Shown here: in pieces, positions 9,423 to 18,285 of the stretch
Numbering within the stretch: position 1 is the stretch's first letter
How the letters are laid out: each line of letters starts with the position of its first letter
From: an uncultured Solirubrobacterales bacterium
GTDB taxonomy: Bacteria; Actinomycetota; Thermoleophilia; Solirubrobacterales; 70-9
Assembly (NCBI GenBank): GCA_903939845.1
Contig: CAJAIJ010000057.1
Span: 62,001-126,000, forward strand
Direction of reading: 5' to 3'
DNA length: 64,000 bases
Position numbers and translations under genes: made by a program
The notes under the pieces: model-generated
What the model saw: the letters and a program-made list of their open reading frames with translations, nothing else
What the model was told of the DNA's origin: nothing
Database searches by the model: none

Positions 9423-9428
9423 ACTCTA
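9423..9428 (-). promoter_or_regulatory. Candidate -10 element of the glycerophosphodiesterase gene
   Basis: The minus strand reads TAGAGT, 7 nt before the ATG. The same hexamer precedes hdeD, tRNA-Gln and the SRP RNA in this window. No -35 is clear. Confidence 0.42.
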
Positions 9429-9500
9429 CGCGCCCACGATGACCGGCTGCGCCGGAACGTGCCTGACGGGTCACCGCCGCTTACCGGCGGGTCAGGTTTG

Positions 9501-9506
9501 TAACCT
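9501..9506 (+). promoter_or_regulatory. Candidate -10 element of leaderless tetR-type gene
   Basis: TAACCT in the context TTTGTAACCT lies 8 nt before the GTG at 9515. There is no Shine-Dalgarno between them. Confidence 0.4.
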
Positions 9507-9514
9507 CTGTTTTA

Positions 9515-10180
9515 GTGGATCTCGTAATCGGCAAAGAATCCTCTCGACGGCCGACGGGCAAGGCAAACCTCCGACGCTCGGCTGGCAACCCAGTGCGCAG
9601 GCAGGAGTTGCTCGACATCGCCATCCGGGTGATCGCCGACAGGGGCCTTCAGGCCTGCACATTCCGGAACCTTGCCAGGGAAGCCGGAGCCTCGACCATG
9701 ACCTACACCTACGAGTTCGGCACCAGGGATTCCCTGATCGAGGCAATCATCGAGAGGGTCTTCGAGCGGGCCTGGAGCCTTCGCGGGTTCGATCGTGACG
9801 ACGATGCCGACGACCCACTCGGGAAGATGCTGAGGGCGGCCAACCTGGCCGTTCAGGACGAAGTCGAGATCGACCCCTTCCAGAGGACGCTCGACCGTTT
9901 CGTCTTCGAGGCCCCCTACTCGGACACGGCCCGGGCCAAGATCGATGAACTCGATGCCAGGTTGGCGACCAGGTACCACGACCTGATCGAGATGAGCAAG
10001 GAGCAGGGCCTGATCGACACGGAACTCGAGACCGACGACATCCTGATGATGATCTGGTCACTCGGTGACGGACTGAACATCCAGCGCTACGCCCATCCCG
10101 AGCAGCTCCCGCCGGAACGAATGCGGCAGATCTTCAACGACGGCCTGGCACGGATGCTCGGTCTCGACCGGGTTCCGTGA
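9515..10180 (+). CDS. TetR/AcrR family transcriptional regulator
   Basis: A 221-residue regulator. The N-terminal HTH (about residues 32-77) includes ADRGLQACTFRNLAREAGAS and the YTYEFGTRDSLIEAI helix typical of TetR, followed by an all-helical ligand domain. The start is GTG. No Shine-Dalgarno is seen, but a TAACCT lies just upstream. It is divergent from the glycerophosphodiesterase gene (99 bp gap), a natural candidate target. The ligand is unknown. Confidence 0.88.
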   Translation: MDLVIGKESSRRPTGKANLRRSAGNPVRRQELLDIAIRVIADRGLQACTFRNLAREAGASTMTYTYEFGTRDSLIEAIIERVFERAWSLRGFDRDDDADDPLGKMLRAANLAVQDEVEIDPFQRTLDRFVFEAPYSDTARAKIDELDARLATRYHDLIEMSKEQGLIDTELETDDILMMIWSLGDGLNIQRYAHPEQLPPERMRQIFNDGLARMLGLDRVP

Positions 10181-10207
10181 GCCGGGTCCGGCCCCGTCCG
10201 GAAAGAC

Positions 10208-11233
10208 TCAGAAGAGCTGGTTCTCGCCGGCGAAGATCTCGGATACCGAATCGTCGGTGAAGATCCGGTTGATCGAGTCGGCGAGCGTTCCGGCAGCCGA
10301 GAGGACGGTGATGTTGTCCGGCGCCCCGGGCCTCAGCGGGATCGTGTCGGTGACGACGATTCGCTCGATGCCGGACTTCTCGTAGGGAAGGCGATCGAAG
10401 GCCTGGCCGGAGAAGACGCCGTGCGTGGCGCAGGCGATCACGCTTCGGGCGCCCTCGTCGAGCACCGTCCTCGCGGCAGCGCAGAGGGTCCCGGCCGTAT
10501 CGATCATGTCGTCGGAGATGATCGCGATCTTGTCCTTGACGTCGCCCACCACGTATCCGATCTCGGCCACCTGTTGCGCAGGGCGCTCCTTCTCCATGAT
10601 CGCCCACTCGGTCCCGATCTTCCGGGCGAAGTTCCTCGCCGCCTTGGCCCGACCTGCATCCGGTGAAACGACCACCAGGTCCTCGGCCCGGTACTGGTCC
10701 GAGAACCACTGGGTCAGCATCGGCATCGCGGTCATGTGATCGACCGGGATCGTGAAGAAGCCTTGGATCTGACCGGCGTGGAGATCCATGGTCAGAACCC
10801 TGTCGATCCCGACCGCCTCGAGGGTCCTGGCCACGACCCTTGCCGTAATCGGCTCCCTCGGTGCAGACTTCTTGTCCTGACGGGCGTAGCCGAACCAGGG
10901 CATCACGGCGATGATCCTGTGAGCCGATGCCCCCTGGGCCGCGTCGGCCATGATCATCAGCTCCATGAGGGCGTCATTTGGGGTCATACCGGTTTCGGCG
11001 TTGGCACAGGTCGACTGGACCAGGAACACGTCGGCGCCCCTGATCGACTCTTCGTAGCGGCCGTAGATCTCCCCGTCCGCGAAAGTCTTGAGGGTTACCT
11101 CGCCGAGCTCGAGCTGGAGCTTGTCGGCGATCTTCCCGGCCAGGTCACGAGAGCTCCGGCCCCCGAACACCATCGCCCGCTTCGAATAGTCGTGCGGAAT
11201 CGTCGTCGAGAGGTCTGTCTTCGGCTCGGTCAT
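10208..11233 (-). CDS. prs: Ribose-phosphate pyrophosphokinase (PRPP synthetase)
   Basis: A 341-residue class I PRPP synthetase that makes PRPP from ribose-5-phosphate and ATP for nucleotide, His and Trp synthesis. Key motifs are FADGEIYGRYEESIRG, the ATP-loop region PWFGYARQDKK, DLHAGQIQGFF, VVSPDAGRAKAARNFA and the PRPP-binding IISDDMIDTAGT. It is about 20 residues longer than most bacterial forms, through an N-terminal extension before RAMVFGGRSS. The start overlaps the glmU stop by 4 nt (ATGA), so the genes are coupled. Confidence 0.97.
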   Translation of the reverse strand: MTEPKTDLSTTIPHDYSKRAMVFGGRSSRDLAGKIADKLQLELGEVTLKTFADGEIYGRYEESIRGADVFLVQSTCANAETGMTPNDALMELMIMADAAQGASAHRIIAVMPWFGYARQDKKSAPREPITARVVARTLEAVGIDRVLTMDLHAGQIQGFFTIPVDHMTAMPMLTQWFSDQYRAEDLVVVSPDAGRAKAARNFARKIGTEWAIMEKERPAQQVAEIGYVVGDVKDKIAIISDDMIDTAGTLCAAARTVLDEGARSVIACATHGVFSGQAFDRLPYEKSGIERIVVTDTIPLRPGAPDNITVLSAAGTLADSINRIFTDDSVSEIFAGENQLF

Positions 11234-12648
11234 GCTTGCTCCGGTCGTTCGGTCTGATCCTTCTCTGATTCTTGCGCCTCGAGGTCCTCCGTGTAGCCCT
11301 CGATGTTCCTCTGGAGATTCTCGCTCACCGAGAGTGAGCCGGGTGGCACGTCCTCCCTGATCACGGCTCCGGCTCCGGTGACCGCCTCGGCCCCAACGGT
11401 TACAGGCGCGACCAGCATCGTGTCAACCCCGATCCGGACGCCCGGACCGATCACAGTCCGGTGTTTGCGGATTCCGTCGTAGTTCGCGGTGATCGTTCCG
11501 GCCCCGAGGTTCGCGCCCTCTCCGACGTCTGCGTCGCCCACGTAGGACAGGTGGGGAACCTTGGCCCCGGGTCCGAGCACGGAGTTCTTGACCTCGACGA
11601 AGGTCCCGGCCTTCGAACCGTCCTCCAGCCGGGCCCCGGGCCTCAGGTAGGCGAAGGGCCCGACCTCGCAACCCTCGAGCACTTCGCACAGGTTCAGGAC
11701 CGAATGGACGACGCTCGACCTCGCCCCGATCCCGCAGTCGGTCACGGTGGTGAGGGGCCCGATCACCGCTTCCTCGCCGATCTCGGTCGCGCCCCTCAGG
11801 GAACAGCCGGGCTCGATCCTGGCATCCCGGCCGATCGTGACGTCGGCGTCGATCCATGTCGAATCCGGATCGACCACCGTCACCCCGGCCAGCTGGTGGG
11901 CCCTCGCGATCCGCCTCCGGGCTTCGCCCTCGACCGATGCCAGATCCACCCGGTCATTGACCCCCATGTTCACGGCTCTATCGTCGGAGGTCCAGGCGAT
12001 CACCCGGCCTCCGGACCGACCGATCGCGGTCAGGGCTTCAGGCAGGTAGTACTCGCCCTGGGAGTTGTGGTTCTCGAGCCCCGGCAGTGCCTCGGCCAGC
12101 GCTTCGGCCCTGAAGACATATGTGCCGGAGTTGATCTCCCGGACCGCCAGCTCCTCCGGGGTGCCGTCGCCGTCGGTCTTGGCTTCGACGATCTTCTCTA
12201 TCGAGCCGTCCTGCGCCCTGATCACGCGGCCGTAGGAGCCGGGATCGTCGAGGATCGCGGTGAGGACGGTCGCCGATGCTTCCTGACGACGGTGCTCGGC
12301 CAGCAGCTCCCCGATCACTTCGGCCGACAGCAGCGGCACATCCCCGGAGAGGACGACGACCTCTTCGGTCTCCCCGATCTGCTCGATCGCGGCTCTTGCC
12401 GCTCCCCCGGTCCCGTCGGACTCGGGCTGGACCACCGTCTCGACCCCGTCCGGAAGCACGCCACCGAGGTCCCGATCCGGTGAGACCACGACGACGATCC
12501 GGTCGGCTCCGGCGGCAGAGGCCGCCATCACGGGCCAAAGGATCATCGGACGACCGCACACCGGATGCAGGACCTTCGGGAGATCCGAACGCATCCGGGT
12601 ACCCTGCCCCGCGGCCATGATCAGGGCCGTTGTCGAAAACCTCGCCAA
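11230..12648 (-). CDS. glmU: Bifunctional GlmU: GlcNAc-1-P uridyltransferase and GlcN-1-P acetyltransferase
   Basis: A 472-residue bifunctional enzyme for UDP-GlcNAc synthesis (cell wall). The N-terminal nucleotidyltransferase shows IMAAGQGTRMRSDLPKVLHPVCGRPM. The C-terminal left-handed beta-helix has repeated hexapeptides and the acetyltransferase signature VEVKNSVLGPGAKVPHLSYVGD with GAGTITANYDG. The proposed start is TTG at 12646-12648. The internal ATG at residue 11 would cut into the nucleotide-binding loop. It lies 27 nt after the hdeD-like gene and overlaps prs. Confidence 0.96.
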   Translation of the reverse strand: MARFSTTALIMAAGQGTRMRSDLPKVLHPVCGRPMILWPVMAASAAGADRIVVVVSPDRDLGGVLPDGVETVVQPESDGTGGAARAAIEQIGETEEVVVLSGDVPLLSAEVIGELLAEHRRQEASATVLTAILDDPGSYGRVIRAQDGSIEKIVEAKTDGDGTPEELAVREINSGTYVFRAEALAEALPGLENHNSQGEYYLPEALTAIGRSGGRVIAWTSDDRAVNMGVNDRVDLASVEGEARRRIARAHQLAGVTVVDPDSTWIDADVTIGRDARIEPGCSLRGATEIGEEAVIGPLTTVTDCGIGARSSVVHSVLNLCEVLEGCEVGPFAYLRPGARLEDGSKAGTFVEVKNSVLGPGAKVPHLSYVGDADVGEGANLGAGTITANYDGIRKHRTVIGPGVRIGVDTMLVAPVTVGAEAVTGAGAVIREDVPPGSLSVSENLQRNIEGYTEDLEAQESEKDQTERPEQA

Positions 12649-12675
12649 CTCGTGTGTGGTCGCCCGGCCGGGCCC

Positions 12676-13233
12676 TCAGGCCCCGGAGAGCTCCTTCTTG
12701 GCCTGCTGGCCGAGCAGGATCACGACCCAGCCGCTGAAGATCAGATCGATTCCGACGAGGAGTCCGATCGCCCACTCGGCCGACTGCGGATAGTCGACCC
12801 AGAGGATCAATCCGATCAACACCGACAGGACTCCGTTGATCGCGAGCCAAACCGCCCCGGGAGCACCCCTCTCGACCACCCCGGACACGATCCTGAAGAC
12901 ACCGGCTACGAGGAAGTAGAAGATCAGGATGAGCGTGAGGGTCTCGGTCCCCTCGCCCGGGTTCAGCACCAGCCAGAGACCGGCAACCAGGGCCGCGACC
13001 CCGACCAGGGCTCTGAACAGACCGCGCCCGATCGACCCGAGCCCGAATGCCGACCCGAAGATGAAGATGGAAGCGATGATCAGGATCCACCCGATCAGGA
13101 GCGTCACGAACCAGCTGGTGGCCCGCTCGAAGAGGATCGCCGCCGCCCCCAGCACCATCAAGAGGATGCCCGTAGCGGTGAACACTCCCCAGTTCGGATT
13201 GCCGTCCATCGAAGATGCAGTTTGATCGTTCAT
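12676..13233 (-). CDS. HdeD family (DUF308) membrane protein
   Basis: A 185-residue protein with six hydrophobic helices, the HdeD/DUF308 layout, e.g. TATGILLMVLGAAAILF and FVTLLIGWILIIASIFIFG. HdeD of enteric bacteria is linked to acid resistance; here the role is unproven. I choose ATG 13233 over an in-frame GTG at 13242, because TAGAGT lies 7 nt before the ATG and overlaps the region between the two starts. The gene leads an apparent unit with glmU and prs. Confidence 0.82.
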   Translation of the reverse strand: MNDQTASSMDGNPNWGVFTATGILLMVLGAAAILFERATSWFVTLLIGWILIIASIFIFGSAFGLGSIGRGLFRALVGVAALVAGLWLVLNPGEGTETLTLILIFYFLVAGVFRIVSGVVERGAPGAVWLAINGVLSVLIGLILWVDYPQSAEWAIGLLVGIDLIFSGWVVILLGQQAKKELSGA

Positions 13234-13240
13234 GTCGAAC

Positions 13241-13246
13241 ACTCTA
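13241..13246 (-). promoter_or_regulatory. Candidate -10 element of leaderless hdeD-like gene
   Basis: The minus strand reads TAGAGT, 7 nt before ATG 13233. If it is a -10 element, the upstream GTG at 13242 would not be transcribed, which decides the start. Confidence 0.45.
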
Positions 13247-13308
13247 ACCGCGCTCCGGACGTCCCCACCGCACCCGACCCGCCGGGCCGCAGTCGGCCGG
13301 TCGGCCGG

Positions 13309-13314
13309 TAGAGT
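13309..13314 (+). promoter_or_regulatory. Candidate -10 element for tRNA-Gln
   Basis: TAGAGT lies 11 nt upstream of the first base of the tRNA, giving a leader of only a few bases. The hexamer matches that in front of the SRP RNA. Confidence 0.4.
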
Positions 13315-13325
13315 CGGGAGCGCGG

Positions 13326-13398
13326 TCCGGGGTGGGGTAACTGGCTAACCCACCGGGTTTTGGTCCCGGTAATGGAGGTTCGAGTCCTCCCCCCGGAG
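13326..13398 (+). tRNA. tRNA-Gln (anticodon TTG)
   Basis: A 73-nt cloverleaf. Acceptor TCCGGGG pairs with CCCCGGA. The D arm lies around GGGTAACTGGCTAACCC. The anticodon stem CCGGG/CCCGG encloses TTTTGGT, with TTG as anticodon (reads CAA and, by wobble, CAG). The T arm is GGAGG-TTCGAGT-CCTCC, and the discriminator is G at 13398. The CCA tail is not encoded (TT follows). Confidence 0.95.
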
Positions 13399-13421
13399 TT
13401 GTGTCTGGTGGGGACGGCCTT

Positions 13422-13450
13422 TTGACAGGCCGGACTGCGACGGCTAGCCT
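13422..13450 (+). promoter_or_regulatory. Sigma-70-type promoter for the first S15-type hydrolase gene
   Basis: A perfect TTGACA at 13422-13427, a 17-bp spacer, and TAGCCT at 13445-13450. The expected start of transcription is near 13457, giving a leader of about 42 nt that contains the Shine-Dalgarno GGGGAGGGA. It is the only full consensus -35/-10 pair I see in the window. Confidence 0.65.
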
Positions 13451-13498
13451 CCTCTGAGGAGATCCGTGGGTCTGTGGCCCACCAAAAGGGGAGGGAAT

Positions 13499-15772
13499 TT
13501 GAAACGTCTGGCCGCCTTCGCAGTTGTCGCAGTTTCGATCTCACTCGGCTTTGCCGGCACGGCTTCGGCCGAAATCGCATCCGTGTTCGGGGACAACCCC
13601 TACCTCGATGACGGAGCCCCCGGGGGGATCGTGTGCCAGGTGCAGGGACCCGGGAATGACGCGGGCCAGCGCTGGTGCGGCACCGGCCGGCACAACGCAA
13701 ACAACTCGACGAGGAGCTCGGTCGAGAGCTTCGACGGAGTCCCGATCGACGTCAACGTCGCATTCCCTCCGGCACCGGAGTCCGGACCGGACGGTCCCTG
13801 GCCGCTGATGATGGTCTTCCACGGCTATGGCGGAGGCAAGCTCAACTTTTCGTCCCTTCAGCGCTGGCTCGACCGGGGCTACGCGGTATTCAGCATGAGC
13901 AACCGGGGATTCCACGAATCCTGCGGCACGGCCTCGTCGCAGGGGGCCGACCCGGACTGCCCGAGCGGTGGCTTCGTTCGCCTCAATGACACCCGGTACG
14001 AGGTAAGGGATGCCCAGGAGTTCGCAGGCATGCTGGTCGATCAGGGGGTCGTCGACCCGGAAGCGATCGGTGCCAGCGGAGGCTCCTATGGCGGCGGGAT
14101 GTCGATGGCACTCGCAGCCCTGAACGACAGGACGATGCTTCCCGACGGAAGCCTGACCGCATGGGAGAGCCCGGTCGAGGGAACACCCCTCGGACTCGCG
14201 GTCGCCCTTCCGAACATCCCCTGGACCGACCTCGCTTACTCGCTGGCCCCCAACGGGAGCAACATCGACTACATCCGGGATGCCTCCTACTTCGGCCGGT
14301 TCGGTGTGATGAAGCAGTCCTATGTCACGGGTCTCTACGTAAGTGGATCGAGCGCTCCGGGCTACTACCTGCCTGCCGGACAGAACCTCTCCGGCAACAT
14401 CAACGGCTGGTTCGAACTGCTCAACAACGGCGAGCCCTACCAGGGGCAGGCCGCAGCCCAGACCCTCATCGACGAGATCACCGTCAACCACTCGTCGTAC
14501 TACATCGACCACTCGAGGTCGCCGGCACCGCTTCTGATCTCTTCCGGCTTCACCGACGACCTCTTCCCGGCCAACGAGGCGACCCGCTTCTACAACCGGA
14601 CGAAGTCCGAATACCCGAACCAGGAGATCGGTCTCTTCTTCGGCTCCTTCGGGCATCCCCGCGGGCAGAACAAGAGTGCCGAGACGAGCGACCTGGCAGA
14701 GCTCGAGAACGAGTGGGCCGACTACTACCTCGGTGGAATCGGTTCGAAGCCGGCCTCCGAGGTGACCGCTTACGCACAGTCCTGCCCGAGCGACGCCGCC
14801 CCCGGTACCGACGCGACCGCCCCAACCTGGGGTGCGATTGCACCGGGCGAGGTCAGGTTCACGAGCCGGAGAGTCCGCACCGTCTCGCCTGAGGGAGGCA
14901 GCAGGACGGTCGCCGAGGCCTTCGACCCGATCAGCGGTGATGGTGCCTGCGCCGCGGCACCGGGCGAACCCGAGTCCGGGGTCGCGTCCTACGACCTTCC
15001 CGCCGCGACGGGCAGCGGCTACACGGTCATGGGCTCACCGACCGTGATCGCCCGGATCGCGCAGTCGGGCATCAACTCCCAGATAGCGGCGAGGCTGGTC
15101 GACGTCTCCCCTGACGGCACCATCAAGACGCTGGTCAACCGGGCGCTCTGGCGTCCGGCCGCCACCTCCGACCACCAGGTCTTCCAGCTCCAGCCGAACG
15201 GCTGGAAGGTCGAGGCGGGCCACCACCTCCGTCTGGAACTGCTGCCCGGCGACTACTCGGGAACGACCCTCGCCAACTTCGGCAGGCCATCGAACGATCA
15301 GCAAACGGCGAAGGTCTCCGACCTCGAGTTCAGGGTTCCGGTGCTCGACAGTCCCGGCTCGGCAGGTGGAGCGGTCAAGACACCGGCGAAGAAAGTCCTG
15401 CCGGATCGCCCGGGAGTTCGGCTCGCGCCGGGATTCGGACAGTCGGGGTCGGTTCGGGTTGTCGGTGGCCCGAGGTTGGTCGGCAGGGGGACCGTCGCCA
15501 ATGGGCGTCTCCGCATCACGGTGACCTGTCGCGACTCCTACCGCTGCGACGGACGGTTCCGCCTCGTGGGGGCCCCTGACAACGGCGGCAAGGGCAGGGG
15601 GCTGCGGTTCGGAGTGATAGACGTCGGAGAGCTCGCGCCCGGTGCGACCAGGCGGGCATCCGTTCGCCTCAGCGCCACCGCAAACCGCTTCTTCACGTCA
15701 CGCGGCACCCTCAGGACTGCCGTGGTCTGGAGGGGTCGCTACACGAGCTTTGCCGTGATCGGAACCAGGTAG
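13499..15772 (+). CDS. Secreted S15/CocE-type alpha/beta hydrolase (X-Pro dipeptidyl-peptidase-like), copy 1
   Basis: The start is TTG at 13499, 5 nt after GGGGAGGGA, giving 757 residues. It begins with a clean signal peptide (KRLAAFAVVAVSISLGFAGTASA, cleavage near residue 24). The alpha/beta-hydrolase domain has nucleophile Ser196 in GGSYGGG, Asp353/354 in GFTDDLFP and His386 in FGHPRG. The second half is a beta-rich region like the S15 C-terminal jelly roll, and the last ~110 residues are a further beta domain. S15/CocE enzymes cleave X-Pro dipeptides or acyl esters; the substrate here is unknown. The gene has its own TTGACA promoter. The next gene is a paralogue with the same layout. An alternative start at GTG 13466 would bury the signal peptide. 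Confidence 0.82.
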   Translation: MKRLAAFAVVAVSISLGFAGTASAEIASVFGDNPYLDDGAPGGIVCQVQGPGNDAGQRWCGTGRHNANNSTRSSVESFDGVPIDVNVAFPPAPESGPDGPWPLMMVFHGYGGGKLNFSSLQRWLDRGYAVFSMSNRGFHESCGTASSQGADPDCPSGGFVRLNDTRYEVRDAQEFAGMLVDQGVVDPEAIGASGGSYGGGMSMALAALNDRTMLPDGSLTAWESPVEGTPLGLAVALPNIPWTDLAYSLAPNGSNIDYIRDASYFGRFGVMKQSYVTGLYVSGSSAPGYYLPAGQNLSGNINGWFELLNNGEPYQGQAAAQTLIDEITVNHSSYYIDHSRSPAPLLISSGFTDDLFPANEATRFYNRTKSEYPNQEIGLFFGSFGHPRGQNKSAETSDLAELENEWADYYLGGIGSKPASEVTAYAQSCPSDAAPGTDATAPTWGAIAPGEVRFTSRRVRTVSPEGGSRTVAEAFDPISGDGACAAAPGEPESGVASYDLPAATGSGYTVMGSPTVIARIAQSGINSQIAARLVDVSPDGTIKTLVNRALWRPAATSDHQVFQLQPNGWKVEAGHHLRLELLPGDYSGTTLANFGRPSNDQQTAKVSDLEFRVPVLDSPGSAGGAVKTPAKKVLPDRPGVRLAPGFGQSGSVRVVGGPRLVGRGTVANGRLRITVTCRDSYRCDGRFRLVGAPDNGGKGRGLRFGVIDVGELAPGATRRASVRLSATANRFFTSRGTLRTAVVWRGRYTSFAVIGTR

Positions 15773-15831
15773 GGACTCCAGAGATTCGGGCCGGCCGAAA
15801 CCGGGGCCGCGACGGGGTGTTAAAGGCCTTG

Positions 15832-15837
15832 TAACCT
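15832..15837 (+). promoter_or_regulatory. Possible -10 element for the second S15-type hydrolase gene
   Basis: TAACCT in the context CTTGTAACCT, the same 8-base context (TTGTAACCT) as before the TetR gene at 9515. It would give a leader of about 95 nt to the ATG at 15940, or fire near an in-frame ATG at 15847. No -35 is clear. Confidence 0.25.
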
Positions 15838-15939
15838 TCCGGCTGGATGAACGGTCAGGGAGCTGTCGTTCAAGGGGAGAGGTCGGTTCGGCTCAGGCCG
15901 GGTCCCGACTCCATTCGAAGGAAAGGGAGAACCGTTTCA

Positions 15940-18231
15940 ATGAGAAGGATTCTGGCTTTCGGAATCGGGCTGTTTCTCACCGGAGCTGTATGCACGGGAG
16001 TCGCCCAGGCCGCCGCGCTCGACGTGTTCACGGCACCCGAACTCGGAGGCAGCGTCCCCTGCCAGACCGACGGTCCGACCGGCGTCGTCAGGTGCGAGGG
16101 GCCCGGAAACGCAGTTTCCAAGACCGTCCGGTCCTTCGATGGAACGCCGATCGACGTCAACTTCTCGATGCCGAGCGCGGCCAGCTTCGGCCCGCCGCCC
16201 TACCCGACCGTCATGTACTTCCACGGCTACGGGGGTGGCAAGGAGGGATTCAATGGCTACCTGAAGTTCTTCAACGACCTGGGTTACGCCGCGTTCACCA
16301 TGACCGAGCGTGGTTTCGGCCGGTCATGCGGGGAGACCACGCCCCTTTCGGAGCTGACGGCGGGATCCGAGGATTGCTCCAACGGCTTCATTCATCTGAT
16401 GGACACCCGTTACGAGGTCCGTGACGCCCAGTACCTCGTCGGCCAGCTGGTGGATGAAGGCCTCGTTGACCCGGGGAAGATCGCGTCCGTCGGGGCCTCC
16501 TACGGCGGCGGCAAGTCGATGGCCCTTGCATCGCTCCAGAACCGCATCATGCTCGGCGGTCTTCCCGATGAGGAGGACGGGGCCTATGCACCCTGGGAGT
16601 CCCCTGAAGGCACCCCGATGTCACTCTCGGCCGCAGCGCCGATCGTCCCGTGGAGCGACATCGCATACGCACTGATGCCCAACGGAAGGACGCTCGAATA
16701 CCTGGTAGACCAGCCCTACCTCGGACCCGAACTCGCCCCGACTCCGAACCCGATCGGAGTGATGAAGATCGGAATCCTGAGAGGCCTCTACGGCAGTGGT
16801 GACAACTACTCGGGCGACTCTGTCGGGACCGACCTGCTCGATCCGGCCTTCGACGTCCCGGGCTGGAAGGACGAGATGGAACTCGGCGAGACCTATTCGG
16901 AGAGGCCACGGGCAGCTTTCGTCCTCGACCAGATGACGAGGTTCCACTCCTCCTACTACATCGACGACTCGGTGAAGCCGGCTCCGCTCCTGATCGCCCA
17001 GGGCTACTCCGACGACCTCTTCCCCCTTCCCGAAGCACTCCGCTACTACAACCGCACCAAGGCAACCCACCCGAGCGCCGACATGTCCCTGCTGTTCGCG
17101 GACGTCGGCCACCCCAGGGCACCGCTCGGTGGACCGAACGCCCAGGGACGTCCGTCCGACAAGGACCTGGGCTTCGAGAGGATCCAGAGGTGGCTCGACC
17201 ACTACGTGCTCGGTGATGGCGACGTCCCTCCCAACGGGGTCGAGGTCAAGACCCAGGTCTGCCCGTGGGAGTCGCCCTCAGGAGGACCGTTCACCGGAAG
17301 CGACTGGGCCTCGATGGCGCCGGGCGAGATCCGTTTCTCGGACAGAAGGACCCGGACCATCGGACGCGACTCCAACAGCACCGGCACGGCACTCAGCTTC
17401 GGCGTGATCGGTGATGCCTGCACGAAGGCCCCGATCACCAACGAGCCCGGGACCGTCGAGTACGCGCTGCCGAAGGTCCCGAAGGGCGGCTACACCCTGA
17501 TGGGGGCACCGACGGTCGAGGCCGACATCTCGGTCTCGAACGGCCCCGACTCCCAGATCGCAGCCCGCCTCCTCGAGGTCGGGACGGACGGACTCCACCG
17601 TCTCGTCGCCAGGGGCGTCTACCGCCCGAATGCCACCGGTCGACAGGTGTTCCAGCTCAACGGGAACGCCTACCGGTTCGCAGCCGGAATGCAGCTGAAG
17701 CTGCAGCTCGTGGCCGGTGATGACGCCGGTTTCGGAGCCGAGATCGCGAGCTCCTTCAGGGCCTCGAACGATCAGGAGGACATCGAGATTTCGAACCTCG
17801 AGTTCAGGCTCCCTGTCATGGAGAGGCCCGGCGCAGCGGGAGGCCAGGTGAAGCCGCCGCTGCCGAAGACCGTACCTGCTGGCTATGCGCTCTCCTCCGA
17901 CTACAGCGCCGCTGCACTGCGGGTGGGCAAGGCGATGCTCACGGGCAAGACGGTGAAGCTGACCATGGCCTGCCCCGCGACCGCATACAGCTGCGGTGCC
18001 GCGACCATCGATGTCTCCGGCAGGATCGGGGGCAAGCAGGTCAAGGTCGGCAGTCGCTCCGGAGTTCTGATCGCCCCGGGGGGAAATGCCACGGTCAGCC
18101 TGCCCCTCACCGGATCGGCTCGGGCGGCCCTTCGGGATTCGTCTGCTCCGAAGAGGGTGTCTCTGAATGTCAGGACCAGGGCGCGCGGAGTCGGGGCGGG
18201 CTCATCGGTAGTGACCGGCCGGGTCCGCTGA
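15940..18231 (+). CDS. Secreted S15/CocE-type alpha/beta hydrolase, copy 2
   Basis: A 763-residue paralogue of the preceding gene. The signal peptide is RRILAFGIGLFLTGAVCTGVAQA. The catalytic triad is Ser187 in GASYGGGKSM, Asp358/359 in GYSDDLFPL and His391 in VGHPRAP. Shared segments include SFDGTPIDVNFSMP versus SFDGVPIDVNVAFP, FHGYGGGK, and SSYYIDDS versus SSYYIDHS, so a tandem duplication is likely. I choose ATG 15940 because the signal peptide starts there with GGGAGAA upstream. ATG 15847 would add 31 basic residues. The C-terminal ~110 residues form a separate beta domain. It is probably exported; substrate unknown. Confidence 0.82.
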   Translation: MRRILAFGIGLFLTGAVCTGVAQAAALDVFTAPELGGSVPCQTDGPTGVVRCEGPGNAVSKTVRSFDGTPIDVNFSMPSAASFGPPPYPTVMYFHGYGGGKEGFNGYLKFFNDLGYAAFTMTERGFGRSCGETTPLSELTAGSEDCSNGFIHLMDTRYEVRDAQYLVGQLVDEGLVDPGKIASVGASYGGGKSMALASLQNRIMLGGLPDEEDGAYAPWESPEGTPMSLSAAAPIVPWSDIAYALMPNGRTLEYLVDQPYLGPELAPTPNPIGVMKIGILRGLYGSGDNYSGDSVGTDLLDPAFDVPGWKDEMELGETYSERPRAAFVLDQMTRFHSSYYIDDSVKPAPLLIAQGYSDDLFPLPEALRYYNRTKATHPSADMSLLFADVGHPRAPLGGPNAQGRPSDKDLGFERIQRWLDHYVLGDGDVPPNGVEVKTQVCPWESPSGGPFTGSDWASMAPGEIRFSDRRTRTIGRDSNSTGTALSFGVIGDACTKAPITNEPGTVEYALPKVPKGGYTLMGAPTVEADISVSNGPDSQIAARLLEVGTDGLHRLVARGVYRPNATGRQVFQLNGNAYRFAAGMQLKLQLVAGDDAGFGAEIASSFRASNDQEDIEISNLEFRLPVMERPGAAGGQVKPPLPKTVPAGYALSSDYSAAALRVGKAMLTGKTVKLTMACPATAYSCGAATIDVSGRIGGKQVKVGSRSGVLIAPGGNATVSLPLTGSARAALRDSSAPKRVSLNVRTRARGVGAGSSVVTGRVR

Positions 18232-18243
18232 GCCAGCTCGATA

Positions 18244-18270
18244 CCGGGGTCGGGAAAGGCCTGACCCCGG
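18244..18270. terminator. Hairpin between convergent genes, possible terminator
   Basis: CCGGGGTC (18244-18251) pairs perfectly with GACCCCGG (18263-18270) around an 11-nt loop. It lies between the convergent hydrolase and pucR-type genes. There is no U-tract on either side, so terminator function is only suggested by position. Confidence 0.4.
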
Positions 18271-18285
18271 CGTAGTGCCGGGGGG

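Noticed and set aside
15847-15939. ATG 15847 as start of the second S15-type hydrolase
   Set aside because: It would place 31 basic, disordered residues before a normal signal peptide; ATG 15940 has a purine-rich site upstream.
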